DNA from: JBNJDW01 sp051745265 | GTDB lineage: Bacteria > Pseudomonadota > Alphaproteobacteria > Micavibrionales > CSBR16-224 | Assembly: GCA_051745265.1 (NCBI GenBank) | Contig: JBNJDW010000010.1 | Span: 1-18,702, forward strand | Length of the DNA stretch: 18,702 nucleotides | Direction of reading: 5' to 3' | In this document: positions 1 through 6,683 of the stretch, piece after piece | How positions within the stretch are numbered: position 1 is the stretch's first letter | Layout of the letters: the number at the start of each line of letters is the position of its first letter | The notes under the pieces: model-generated | Told to the model about the DNA's origin: nothing | What the model saw: only the letters and a program-made list of their open reading frames with translations | Databases searched by the model: none | Position numbers and translations under genes: made by a program

Positions 1-376
1 CGATACCATCAGAAACGGAACGGTCAAGAGCAAGCGGATGCCGCCGCCGGGTTTCACTGAAACGTTGCTGAAGCGCAGAATCGGCGGCTGTCATCAATAA
101 TAGCCGTGTATCAATATTCTGATTTTCTTTTAAATCCTGCATCAGATTTTGCAGGGCACGGGCGTCAAAATCACGGGTGCGGCAGTCAATGCCAATGGCA
201 AGCGGCTTTGGCGGATCGGTACGGTTATTGACCGCGGCCTGAACCAGCGCAATGGGCAGGTTGTCCATAACCTCATACCCCATATCTTCCAGGGATTTGA
301 GCGCCGTTGACATACCGGCGCCGGAAAGCCCGGTTACCAGCAGAATTGTACTTTTATTTTGTGTATCTGTGTCCAT
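1..376 (-). CDS. rapZ: RapZ family P-loop regulator/ATPase (YvcJ), N-terminal part only
   Basis: This is the first 125 residues of a RapZ/YvcJ protein; the rest lies beyond base 1. RapZ proteins bind nucleotides and, in enterobacteria, RNA; in alphaproteobacteria they sit beside hprK and PTS regulatory genes. Translation from the ATG at 376 gives a P-loop (VTGLSGAGMST, about residues 14-24), then the family hallmark LEDMGYEVMDNLP (about 29-41), a GIDCRTRDF segment, and an RFSETRRRHPL segment near the truncated end that matches the family's YSDTRRLHPL region. The P-loop is odd: the Walker A lysine is methionine at residue 22 (codon 311-313). The gene follows hprK on the same strand after 40 nt and probably shares its transcript. 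Family assignment is firm; nucleotide binding is uncertain because of the substitution. Confidence 0.92.
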   Translation of the reverse strand, partial: MDTDTQNKSTILLVTGLSGAGMSTALKSLEDMGYEVMDNLPIALVQAAVNNRTDPPKPLAIGIDCRTRDFDARALQNLMQDLKENQNIDTRLLLMTAADSALQQRFSETRRRHPLALDRSVSDGI

Positions 377-416
377 CAATTTCCAAGCTTAATCTTTTTA
401 CAGCGCAGGTAAAGAG

Positions 417-848
417 CTAAAGAAAATCTGCTTTGAGAGCAAGCAAAAGCTTGTCTGCCGCCAGATTTTCAAACGGGTCTATAATAATCCGGCGTAGGGC
501 TATACCATGCAGGGTTTCAAATGCGGGATCGGGCAGGCGCTCGTGCTCTGGATTGTCAAGATCAACAATCATTTTAATGGGGATATCCGCCGTATAGGGT
601 AATTTTACAATGCCGATGCCGCGCAGTTCCAAAAGGCCTTTAATGGTCTCAGGCGGGTTGGCATAGAGCCTGTTATTTTTAATCTCCAACCTGACCTGAT
701 CATCGCTGACCAGCTGGGCCTGAAAATGACTGATCAGACGAAAAGCAAATTCCGATTTTCCGGCGCCGGAGGGACCGCGTAACAGCACACCATTTTTTTG
801 GGGCAGGGCGATACAGGTCGCGGCGAATATGTGGTTCTGTTTATTCAT
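417..848 (-). CDS. hprK: HPr kinase/phosphorylase, short alphaproteobacterial form
   Basis: This 143-residue protein corresponds to the C-terminal catalytic domain of HprK, which phosphorylates a serine of the PTS carrier HPr. Visible motifs are the Walker A loop GPSGAGKS (25-32), the acidic pair in VSDDQV (47-52), and the HprK signature LLELRGIGI (72-80). The N-terminal domain of Firmicutes enzymes (about 310 aa in all) is missing, as is usual in alphaproteobacteria. I chose the ATG at 848; an adjacent in-frame ATG ends at 851. The frame stays open upstream to 1160, but that part lies antisense to the chvG catalytic domain and shows no HprK homology. The start overlaps the chvG stop by 8 nt, so translation is probably coupled. 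The neighbouring chvIG and rapZ genes support the assignment. Confidence 0.93.
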   Translation of the reverse strand: MNKQNHIFAATCIALPQKNGVLLRGPSGAGKSEFAFRLISHFQAQLVSDDQVRLEIKNNRLYANPPETIKGLLELRGIGIVKLPYTADIPIKMIVDLDNPEHERLPDPAFETLHGIALRRIIIDPFENLAADKLLLALKADFL

Positions 849-2469
849 CATAGGCAGGCAGCGCCACGGTAAAGCGGACATAACGGGTGTTTCCGGCATC
901 ATCCGGCAGGTTTTCGACCCATATCCGTCCATTATGGGCGGCAATAATCTGACTGGAAATACTGAGCCCCAGTCCGGAATGCATGCCGAATTGGGCGCCT
1001 TCGGGGCGTTCTGTATAAAAACGGTGGAATATCGTTTCAAGCTTGCTTTCAGGAATGCTCGGACCCTCATTTTCAACCCAGGCATACAGGGTATCTTCCT
1101 GACGATCGAGACATACTCTAATTTCAGTGTCCGGTATTGCAAAGGACAGCGCATTATCAATCAGATTGGCAAAGACCTGTCCCAAACGACCTTCATCACC
1201 GTAAATTACGGCGCCGTCTTCCTGTGCCTGATGTATAAAGCTGATATTGATATTTACATCATCACGGTCACGATAATTATCAGCCATATTTTTAAGCAGA
1301 CTGTCAAGCTGCACCGGCGCCCGTTCAAAACGGCTCAGCTCTGCATCAAGGCGGGAGGCGGCAGAAATATCACTGATCAGCCGGTCGAGACGCTGGACAT
1401 CCTGCTGGATGATTTCCAGTAAACGGTCTCGTTTTTTTATATCTTTTATTTTTGGCAGCGTTTCAACGGCACTGCGGACAGAGGCGAGGGGGTTTTTCAA
1501 TTCATGTGCAACATCAGCGGCAAAACTTTCAATTGCCCGTAATCGGGTGTTCAGGGCCGAGGTCATTTCCCGAAGCGCAAGCGAAAGATCGCCGATTTCA
1601 TCATTTCTGCCTGTCATATCAGGGATGGGCATCTCGTCCTCACGCCGAAAACGCATTTTATTAGTCGCTTGCGAAAGCCTTCGTATCGGGGTGACGATTT
1701 CAGTCGACAGATAGAGGGATAAAAAGATGGTAATGGCAAGCGTGCCCAGAAAGACCCGCAGAACATTTAACTGCACGCTTTGAATCGCATCATCTATCCG
1801 GTCACCGGTACGGATCAGCATCACCGCACCCAGAACCTGTTTTAAACGGGCCACCGGCTGGGATGCTGTTAACATGATATCATCTCCCGGCGTATGCCAG
1901 GCCTGCTGGTGGGCGGTGCCTTGCAAAGTATCAATCAGGTTGGGGAAGTTTTGAATTGAACTGCTGTCAACACCGGGAAATAAGGGTAAATTCAGACGCG
2001 TCGGCAGGTAGCCAAGATAGCCGGAAGCTTTCTTTTGCAGTTGAACATGCCAGGGGACCATATGGGGCGGAGGGTCTATTTCTACAATTTCGACAACACC
2101 GCCTGTACTGACAAGCTGATGACTGTCTGCAACCAAAAGGCCGCTGTTGTTAAATAATAAGATACGAAAATCGGTATCCGTGCTGATTTTGCGGACCATC
2201 AGCTGGGCAAGGTCGCGGGCAAGATAGGGTTTTTCATCCAGGGTTTCACGAACGCCGCCTTCTGAAATGGCAGCACTGATCAACCCCGCTTCCTTGCTCA
2301 GGGCGCTCAATTCGGCGCTTATAAGATCCTGTTCATAATGGGCGGTATACAGAAAACCAAAAGCGAGCATAAAAATCGCCCCCAGGTTCACACCCAGAAT
2401 TTTAAATGTCAGAGACGAAAGTTTTCGTCCTTTCCCAATGCGCTGTCTGTTAAGACCGGGTCGTATCAT
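841..2469 (-). CDS. chvG: ChvG/ExoS-type envelope-stress sensor histidine kinase
   Basis: This inner-membrane sensor kinase (542 aa) is the partner of the response regulator encoded just upstream. The layout is: cytoplasmic N-terminus; TM1 at about 24-42; periplasmic domain at about 44-234; TM2 at about 236-256; HAMP linker at about 258-312; HisKA with phospho-acceptor His322 in the AHELKNPL motif; and HATPase with the N-box NLIDNA (435-440), G1 VENEGPSIP (465-473) and G2 SGLGLSI (498-504). ChvG/ExoS kinases respond to acid and cell-envelope stress in plant and animal symbionts; the stimulus here is unknown. The start overlaps chvI by 20 nt. The only good Shine-Dalgarno-like stretch (AAGG) abuts the ATG, so translational coupling is likely. 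The stop overlaps hprK. Confidence 0.94.
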   Translation of the reverse strand: MIRPGLNRQRIGKGRKLSSLTFKILGVNLGAIFMLAFGFLYTAHYEQDLISAELSALSKEAGLISAAISEGGVRETLDEKPYLARDLAQLMVRKISTDTDFRILLFNNSGLLVADSHQLVSTGGVVEIVEIDPPPHMVPWHVQLQKKASGYLGYLPTRLNLPLFPGVDSSSIQNFPNLIDTLQGTAHQQAWHTPGDDIMLTASQPVARLKQVLGAVMLIRTGDRIDDAIQSVQLNVLRVFLGTLAITIFLSLYLSTEIVTPIRRLSQATNKMRFRREDEMPIPDMTGRNDEIGDLSLALREMTSALNTRLRAIESFAADVAHELKNPLASVRSAVETLPKIKDIKKRDRLLEIIQQDVQRLDRLISDISAASRLDAELSRFERAPVQLDSLLKNMADNYRDRDDVNINISFIHQAQEDGAVIYGDEGRLGQVFANLIDNALSFAIPDTEIRVCLDRQEDTLYAWVENEGPSIPESKLETIFHRFYTERPEGAQFGMHSGLGLSISSQIIAAHNGRIWVENLPDDAGNTRYVRFTVALPAYDE

Positions 2470-3181
2470 CCTTATACCGGTATCCTACCCCGTAAACGGT
2501 TTCGATCTGATTAAAATCATCATTTATCTGCTTAAATTTCTTACGAACACGTTTAATATGGCTGTCGATCGTGCGGTCATCCACATAGATGGACTCACCA
2601 TAGGCAAAATTCATCAGCTGATCCCGGCTTTTCACATGGCCCGGATTCTGGGCCAGTGATTTCACCAGCAGATACTCGGTGACGGTCAGATCAACCGGTT
2701 CGCCTTTCCAGCTACAGATATGGCGGGCATCGTCAAGCGTCAAAGACCCCCGGATCAGAATTTCGGTATGATCAGAAGGCAGGGACTCCCCGGGCAGGGC
2801 GCCAGCGTTTTTAATCATATCCTGCCGCCGTAGAATAACGCGGATCCGTTCCAATAACAGGCGTTGTGAAAAAGGTTTGGTAATATAATCTTCAGCGCCC
2901 ATACGCAGGCCGAGCAATTCGTCAATTTCGTCATCTTTAGAGGTTAGAAATATGACGGGCATTTCCGTTTTTTCTTTGAGATGCTTAATGACTTCAATAC
3001 CGTCCATGCGCGGCATTTTGACATCCAGAACGACCAGATCAGCAGGGTTTTTCAGCAAATCTTTAACCGCTTCTTCCCCATCTTTATAGGGTTTTACCAC
3101 AAACCCTTCGGATTCAAGCGCAATCGAGACTGAAGTCAGAATATTCTGGTCATCATCAACAAGGGCGATAGTGTGGGTCAT
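2450..3181 (-). CDS. chvI: ChvI-type OmpR-family response regulator
   Basis: This 243-residue response regulator is the expected phosphorylation target of ChvG. The receiver domain (1 to about 120) has the acidic pocket at Asp9-Asp11 (LVDDD), phospho-acceptor Asp53 in VVLDVKMP, a conserved Thr80 and Lys102 in TKPF. A winged-helix DNA-binding domain follows (about 145-238), with the VDLTVTEYLLVKSL and VDDRTIDSHIKRVRKKF segments typical of OmpR/PhoB proteins. An AAGGAC ribosome binding site lies about 7 nt before the ATG. The upstream neighbour ends 17 nt away, so chvI probably shares a promoter with the EF-hand gene. In rhizobia and Brucella the ChvGI/BvrRS pair controls envelope, exopolysaccharide and acid-adaptation genes. 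Confidence 0.95.
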   Translation of the reverse strand: MTHTIALVDDDQNILTSVSIALESEGFVVKPYKDGEEAVKDLLKNPADLVVLDVKMPRMDGIEVIKHLKEKTEMPVIFLTSKDDEIDELLGLRMGAEDYITKPFSQRLLLERIRVILRRQDMIKNAGALPGESLPSDHTEILIRGSLTLDDARHICSWKGEPVDLTVTEYLLVKSLAQNPGHVKSRDQLMNFAYGESIYVDDRTIDSHIKRVRKKFKQINDDFNQIETVYGVGYRYKDDTTRS

Positions 3182-3198
3182 TTATGCTGTCCTTCATT

Positions 3199-4038
3199 TT
3201 AGTTTGAATTTTGATGGCCTATAGCCGGATAAGTCGTTATAAGCGTTTTTTGTGCCTGAAAACCGGGGTGATTGGAAAGCTTTTCTGCTGTGTCGGAGCG
3301 TAGCCTGTAAAGCTCTTCCAGACTTATCGCGCCTGATTGGTCCCGGTCAAGTTGAATAATCATATCATTCATATAGGCGCTGGTTTCACGGTGTCCACTC
3401 TGCAATAAGTCATCGGTAACTGTATTTTTTACGGCCTGTCCGGGCAGATGGATGTTCAGGTATAGACTGACTAATCCGGCTTCAATCCCTTCTTCGACAC
3501 TGATTTCACCATTGTTATCGTAATCGGCCAGGTTAAACAGAGTCTGTGCACAGCTTTTTGAAATTTCAGTTTTGCAGGACTCTTCAAGATGGTCAAGCAC
3601 TTGCAGGGCAAGTACAGAAATCATATGCGGGGCAGGCGTTTCATCTTCGCAACGCAGGAATTCCCGGCGCTGGTCAATCGGCAGGTTGCTCCAGCTATCG
3701 CTTTTTACCAAAGGCACGTCCTCTGCCAGGATGCCAACCTCAAGAATACCGTCATTATGCAGCAAAAAAGGGTGCTGTTTTCCTTCTGTTTCCAGTATCT
3801 GGTAATCCGGGCCGCTACCTTTCAGGCGGATGGGCTGGAGCATGGCATCATCATCGGTCAGGTATAAAACATGGCTTTTGGAGTGATAAACATAACGTTC
3901 CGGGGCGCGGCAGTCGGGTACAGCCCATAATCCCCGCATTTCCTGGGGGAGGGCCTGCGTTATGTTTTCTGCTGCATCTGCTGCGTTTTGAGGGCCGCAA
4001 AAGAGCAAACATAAAAGAAAAAAGTAAAAAACCCGCAT
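3199..4038 (-). CDS. secreted two-EF-hand calcium-binding protein, unnamed
   Basis: This 279-residue protein has an apparent Sec signal peptide (hydrophobic core at about 3-15, AxA-like cleavage near residues 20-23), so it is probably periplasmic. Two canonical EF-hand loops are readable: residues 172-183 (ligands D172, D174, N176, G177, I179, E183) and 231-242 (D231, D233, S235, G236, I238, E242). Both keep the 1-3-5-12 acidic pattern, so calcium binding is likely. The N-terminal half (about 30-140) has a beta-rich look and cysteines (C43, C130; also C155, C163) that could form disulfides, but I recognise no domain there. It ends 17 nt before chvI on the same strand and is probably the first gene of the operon. 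No clear Shine-Dalgarno precedes the ATG. A role in sensing is only inferred from position. Confidence 0.82.
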   Translation of the reverse strand: MRVFYFFLLCLLFCGPQNAADAAENITQALPQEMRGLWAVPDCRAPERYVYHSKSHVLYLTDDDAMLQPIRLKGSGPDYQILETEGKQHPFLLHNDGILEVGILAEDVPLVKSDSWSNLPIDQRREFLRCEDETPAPHMISVLALQVLDHLEESCKTEISKSCAQTLFNLADYDNNGEISVEEGIEAGLVSLYLNIHLPGQAVKNTVTDDLLQSGHRETSAYMNDMIIQLDRDQSGAISLEELYRLRSDTAEKLSNHPGFQAQKTLITTYPAIGHQNSN

Positions 4039-4138
4039 TGTATTTCGTTTTCTGCTGTTATCCTTGCCGGAGTCACGTTATATTGTGCATCGATTATACC
4101 CGAAAACCAAAGAAAAGACAGATAAGAATATTTCCCTT

Positions 4139-5941
4139 ATGACGGATCAGAAACATATCAGAAATTTTGCGATCATTGCCCATATTGATCATGGTAAATC
4201 AACGCTTGCCGACCGGCTCATTCAGACTTGCGGTGGTCTGACAAACCGTGAGATGAAAGAGCAGGTGCTGGACAGCATGGAGCTGGAGCGTGAACGCGGC
4301 ATTACCATCAAGGCCCAGACCGTAAGGCTGAATTATGACGCTGATGATGGTCAAACCTATGAGCTGAATCTGATGGATACGCCGGGCCATGTTGATTTTG
4401 CCTATGAGGTCAGCCGTTCGCTGGCGGCGTGTGAAGGCTCTTTGTTGATTGTCGATGCAACGCAGGGGGTTGAGGCGCAAACGCTGGCCAACGTGTATCA
4501 GGCCATTGAAAATGATCATGAAATCATCCCGGTCATTAACAAAATTGATTTGCCGGCTGCTGATGTTGATCGCGTTAAGGAGCAGATTGAGGAAGTCATC
4601 GGCATTGATGCCAGTGAAGCTATTGAAGTCTCGGCCAAAACCGGGATTGGTACTCATGAATTGCTTGAAGCTATCACCAAACGCCTGCCGCCGCCAAGCG
4701 GCGAAGCCGACGCACCGCTAAAGGCATTACTGGTCGACAGCTGGTATGATGCCTATCTTGGCGTTGTGATCCTGACCCGTGTGGTTGATGGTGAAATCAA
4801 GGAAAAAGACAAGCTGCGCTTTTTTAATGCCAAGGCCACCCATGATGCGGATCAGGTCGGGGTTTTTACCCCCAAACCGCTGAAGACAAAAGGTCTTGGC
4901 GCCGGACAGATGGGCTTTTTAACCTGCGGGATCAAGGATATTTCCGAAACCAAGATCGGTGATACCATTACCCATGAAAGAAAGCTGTGCGAAACGCCGT
5001 TGCCCGGTTTTAAACCATCGGTACCGATGGTCTTTTGTAGCCTGTTTCCGGCGGACGCCAATGATTACGAGAAACTGCGCGACAGTCTGGGACGGTTGAC
5101 ACTGAATGATTCCAGCCTGCATTTCGAGCCTGAAAACTCAATGGCGCTGGGCCTTGGCTTCCGGTGCGGTTTTCTGGGGATGCTCCATATGGAAATCGTG
5201 CAGGAACGCCTCCTGCGTGAATTTGATCTGGATCTGATCCCAACCGCCCCTTCGGTGGTTTATCATGTCTATACCAATGACGGTGAGATGGTTGAGTTAT
5301 ACAATCCGGCTGATATGCCTGACCCGGTTTATATCGAACATATTGAAGAGCCCTGGATCAAAGCCACGATTCTGGTACCGGATGAATATCTGGGCGGTCT
5401 GTTACAGCTTTGTGAGGAACGGCGCGGTATTCAACAAGGGCTGAGCTATGTCGGCAATCGTGCAATGCTGACCTATAAACTGCCATTGAACGAAGTCGTT
5501 TTCGATTTTTATGACCGTTTAAAATCAATCAGCCGCGGCTATGCCAGCTTTGATTATGAGCTTGGTGATTATGCCGAAGACGATCTGGTCAAAATGTCTA
5601 TTCTGGTTAATGGTGAGCCTGTTGATGCCTTATCTATGATCGTTCACCGTTCGCAGGCCGAACGTCGCGGACGGGGCATGTGCGAAAGGCTCAAGGACCT
5701 GATCCCGCGCCAGATGTTTAAAATCGCTGTTCAGGCGGCGATTGGCAGCAAAGTCATTGCCCGCGAAACATTGTCAGCACTGCGCAAGGATGTGACATCC
5801 AAATGCTATGGCGGTGATATTTCGCGGAAACGCAAGCTGTTGGAAAAGCAAAAAGCCGGTAAAAAGAAAATGCGTCAGTATGGCAATGTGGAAATTCCGC
5901 AATCTGCCTTTATCGCGGCCCTGAAAATGGGGGATGACTAG
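4139..5941 (+). CDS. lepA: elongation factor 4 (LepA) translational GTPase
   Basis: LepA/EF4 is a ribosome-associated GTPase involved in translation initiation and elongation under stress. This is a complete 600-residue protein with G1 AHIDHGKST (14-22), G2 region RERGITIKAQ (51-60), G3 DTPGH (80-84), G4 NKID (134-137), then EF-G-like domains and the LepA-specific C-terminal domain, rich in lysine (GKKKMRQYGNVEIPQ near the end). I start at the ATG at 4139 because the translation then aligns with LepA N-termini (MTDQKHIRNFAIIAHIDHGKS) and gives the usual length. The frame is open 25 codons further upstream, to 4064, but that stretch does not look like LepA. No strong ribosome binding site is visible. 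It diverges from the EF-hand gene across 100 nt. Confidence 0.97.
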   Translation: MTDQKHIRNFAIIAHIDHGKSTLADRLIQTCGGLTNREMKEQVLDSMELERERGITIKAQTVRLNYDADDGQTYELNLMDTPGHVDFAYEVSRSLAACEGSLLIVDATQGVEAQTLANVYQAIENDHEIIPVINKIDLPAADVDRVKEQIEEVIGIDASEAIEVSAKTGIGTHELLEAITKRLPPPSGEADAPLKALLVDSWYDAYLGVVILTRVVDGEIKEKDKLRFFNAKATHDADQVGVFTPKPLKTKGLGAGQMGFLTCGIKDISETKIGDTITHERKLCETPLPGFKPSVPMVFCSLFPADANDYEKLRDSLGRLTLNDSSLHFEPENSMALGLGFRCGFLGMLHMEIVQERLLREFDLDLIPTAPSVVYHVYTNDGEMVELYNPADMPDPVYIEHIEEPWIKATILVPDEYLGGLLQLCEERRGIQQGLSYVGNRAMLTYKLPLNEVVFDFYDRLKSISRGYASFDYELGDYAEDDLVKMSILVNGEPVDALSMIVHRSQAERRGRGMCERLKDLIPRQMFKIAVQAAIGSKVIARETLSALRKDVTSKCYGGDISRKRKLLEKQKAGKKKMRQYGNVEIPQSAFIAALKMGDD

Positions 5942-5972
5942 GCTTTAATCACGCTGAAAAAAAGCCTTTATA
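5941..5972 (+). terminator. weak candidate terminator after lepA
   Basis: GGCTTT (5941-5946) can pair with AAAGCC (5961-5966) across a 14-nt loop, followed by TTTATA. The stem is short and only half GC, so this is a tentative terminator that starts on the last base of the lepA stop codon. Confidence 0.3.
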
Positions 5973-5983
5973 AAAAACGGAAA

Positions 5984-6015
5984 CCCGCAACCCTCTTTGA
6001 GAAGAGGGCTGCGGG
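5984..6015 (-). terminator. Rho-independent terminator of the 66-aa small gene
   Basis: Arms 5984-5997 (CCCGCAACCCTCTT) and 6002-6015 pair over 14 bp with a single A-C mismatch around a 4-nt loop. Read on the minus strand, the GC-rich hairpin is followed by TTTCCGTTTTTT, a good U tract, 34 nt downstream of the small gene's stop at 6050. On the plus strand no T run follows, so it acts mainly for the minus-strand gene, though it could also help to stop lepA readthrough. Confidence 0.85.
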
Positions 6016-6049
6016 CCATTTCGGGGCAGAAATTCTTATTAATTCCGTT

Positions 6050-6250
6050 TTATTCCGAGATTTCAGCTTCAAAATCACCGGCTTCGATGGATACTTTATC
6101 ATCCTCGGTTAATTCTTGCGCGGCTTCCTGCAGGCGATTATCACCTGTATCATTACTCGCCATTGCCCAGCCGATGAGCAGTGCGCCAATAACAATAACG
6201 GCGATCAGGATCATACCACCAGTGCTCATACCTTTTGATTCTGTAGCCAT
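6050..6250 (-). CDS. small single-pass membrane protein with acidic tail, unknown function
   Basis: This is a 66-residue protein I do not recognise. It has a short polar N-terminus, one strongly hydrophobic segment (about 12-31, rich in I, V, L, G, A) and a C-terminal tail of 35 residues with 12 acidic and only 2 basic residues. The gene is well supported: GGAGAG lies 7 nt before the ATG at 6250, a strong terminator follows it, and a sequence matching the alphaproteobacterial EcfG stress-sigma promoter lies 45 nt upstream. Small membrane proteins are common in the general stress regulons of this class, so a stress-induced envelope role is a reasonable inference, but the function is unknown. 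It is on its own transcript as far as the signals show. Confidence 0.75.
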   Translation of the reverse strand: MATESKGMSTGGMILIAVIVIGALLIGWAMASNDTGDNRLQEAAQELTEDDKVSIEAGDFEAEISE

Positions 6251-6294
6251 TCTAAATCTCTCCAGTCATTTGGCATTCATTCTACAGTTTCACA

Positions 6295-6319
6295 AACGGC
6301 GCAAAGTCTGCAGGGTTCC
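6295..6319 (-). promoter_or_regulatory. candidate EcfG (general stress sigma) promoter
   Basis: On the minus strand GGAAC (6319-6315) is followed after exactly 16 nt by CGTT (6298-6295). This matches the GGAAC-N16/17-CGTT consensus of EcfG/SigT/RpoE2 promoters of the alphaproteobacterial general stress response. The -10 element is 44 nt from the start codon at 6250, leaving room for a leader of about 38 nt with a proper ribosome binding site. Confidence 0.6.
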
Positions 6320-6336
6320 AAAAAAGTTTATTTTTA

Positions 6337-6507
6337 TTAGCCGACTGTTTTTGTTAGAGAAAAAGTGGTTTCTTTTAATATATTAAAGTCACCACTTGCT
6401 AAATAACACCCAAGACCTGCGGCCGCCAGAACGACCAGAGTGACGATTGCAAATGTTGTCAGGGTTAGATCATTATTCTTTTTGTGGTTATTAGATTTGG
6501 TCAGCAT
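6337..6507 (-). CDS. very small membrane protein (56 aa), unknown function
   Basis: From the ATG at 6507 the minus strand encodes 56 residues ending in TAA at 6337. The N-terminus is polar and basic (MLTKSNNHKKNN), then comes one clear hydrophobic segment (about 17-37, TTFAIVTLVVLAAAGLGCYLA) and a short polar tail. GGAG lies 7 nt before the ATG, which supports real translation. I recognise no family. The gene follows the same pattern as its 66-aa neighbour (single-pass membrane protein, same strand) but shares no obvious sequence with it. A hairpin with a T-rich 3' flank (6363-6397) lies inside the last third of the reading frame, which is unusual and makes the exact 3' end of the transcript uncertain. 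Confidence 0.6.
   Translation of the reverse strand: MLTKSNNHKKNNDLTLTTFAIVTLVVLAAAGLGCYLASGDFNILKETTFSLTKTVG
6363..6397 (-). repeat. long AT-rich inverted repeat inside the 56-aa gene
   Basis: AAGTGGT (6363-6369) and ACCACTT (6391-6397) form the outer arms, and the interior holds the self-complementary TTTAATATATTAAA (6374-6387). The whole can fold into one bulged hairpin. On the minus strand the 3' arm runs straight into TTTTTCTCT, so it resembles an intrinsic terminator with a weak AT stem. Confidence 0.55.
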
Positions 6508-6683
6508 TTTGACGCTCCGATTTTTCGTATATTTATTAATAAATGGGTAACATCCAACCTATACAGATAGAACGCCAATCAGTTCCTTAAAAATTTGAAA
6601 AAAAACACAAGCAAAACGGCAATTGCAGTTTGTAGGGCTTTGATTTCTGTATACCCACCGGTTGGCTTCTGTTAATTTTAAAT
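6508..6683. other. divergent intergenic region between the 56-aa gene and comEC
   Basis: This 176-nt AT-rich stretch must hold the promoters of both flanking genes. I see no convincing sigma-70 pair for comEC and no clear ribosome binding site before its ATG. An inverted repeat GAAC-N8-GTTC occurs at 6570-6585; it does not match the direct-repeat LexA box of this class. No further reading frame is supported. Confidence 0.5.

Noticed and set aside
849..1160. Upstream extension of the hprK frame to 247 aa
   Set aside because: The added residues lie antisense to the chvG kinase domain and show no HprK similarity; the protein homology starts at 848.
829..1422. Plus-strand 197-aa frame opposite chvG
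   Set aside because: Antisense to the conserved HATPase region of a clear kinase; no homology visible.
4064..4138. 25-codon N-terminal extension of lepA
   Set aside because: LepA homology and normal length begin at 4139; the extension is low-complexity and lies in the divergent promoter region.
3546..4142. Plus-strand 198-aa frame opposite the EF-hand gene
   Set aside because: Its translation is rich in Arg, Gly, Cys and Pro without recognisable features; the minus strand has a signal peptide and two EF-hands.
5997..6386. Plus-strand 129-aa reading frame
   Set aside because: It starts in the terminator hairpin, is antisense to both small membrane protein genes, and has no domain or ribosome binding site.
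6570..6585. GAAC-N8-GTTC as a second LexA box
   Set aside because: The class consensus is a direct repeat GTTC-N7-GTTC; this is an inverted repeat with a different spacing.
6571..6586. EcfG promoter for the 56-aa gene using GGAAC at 6586-6582
   Set aside because: The nearest CGTT is only 7 nt away, and nothing fits at the required 16-17 nt.
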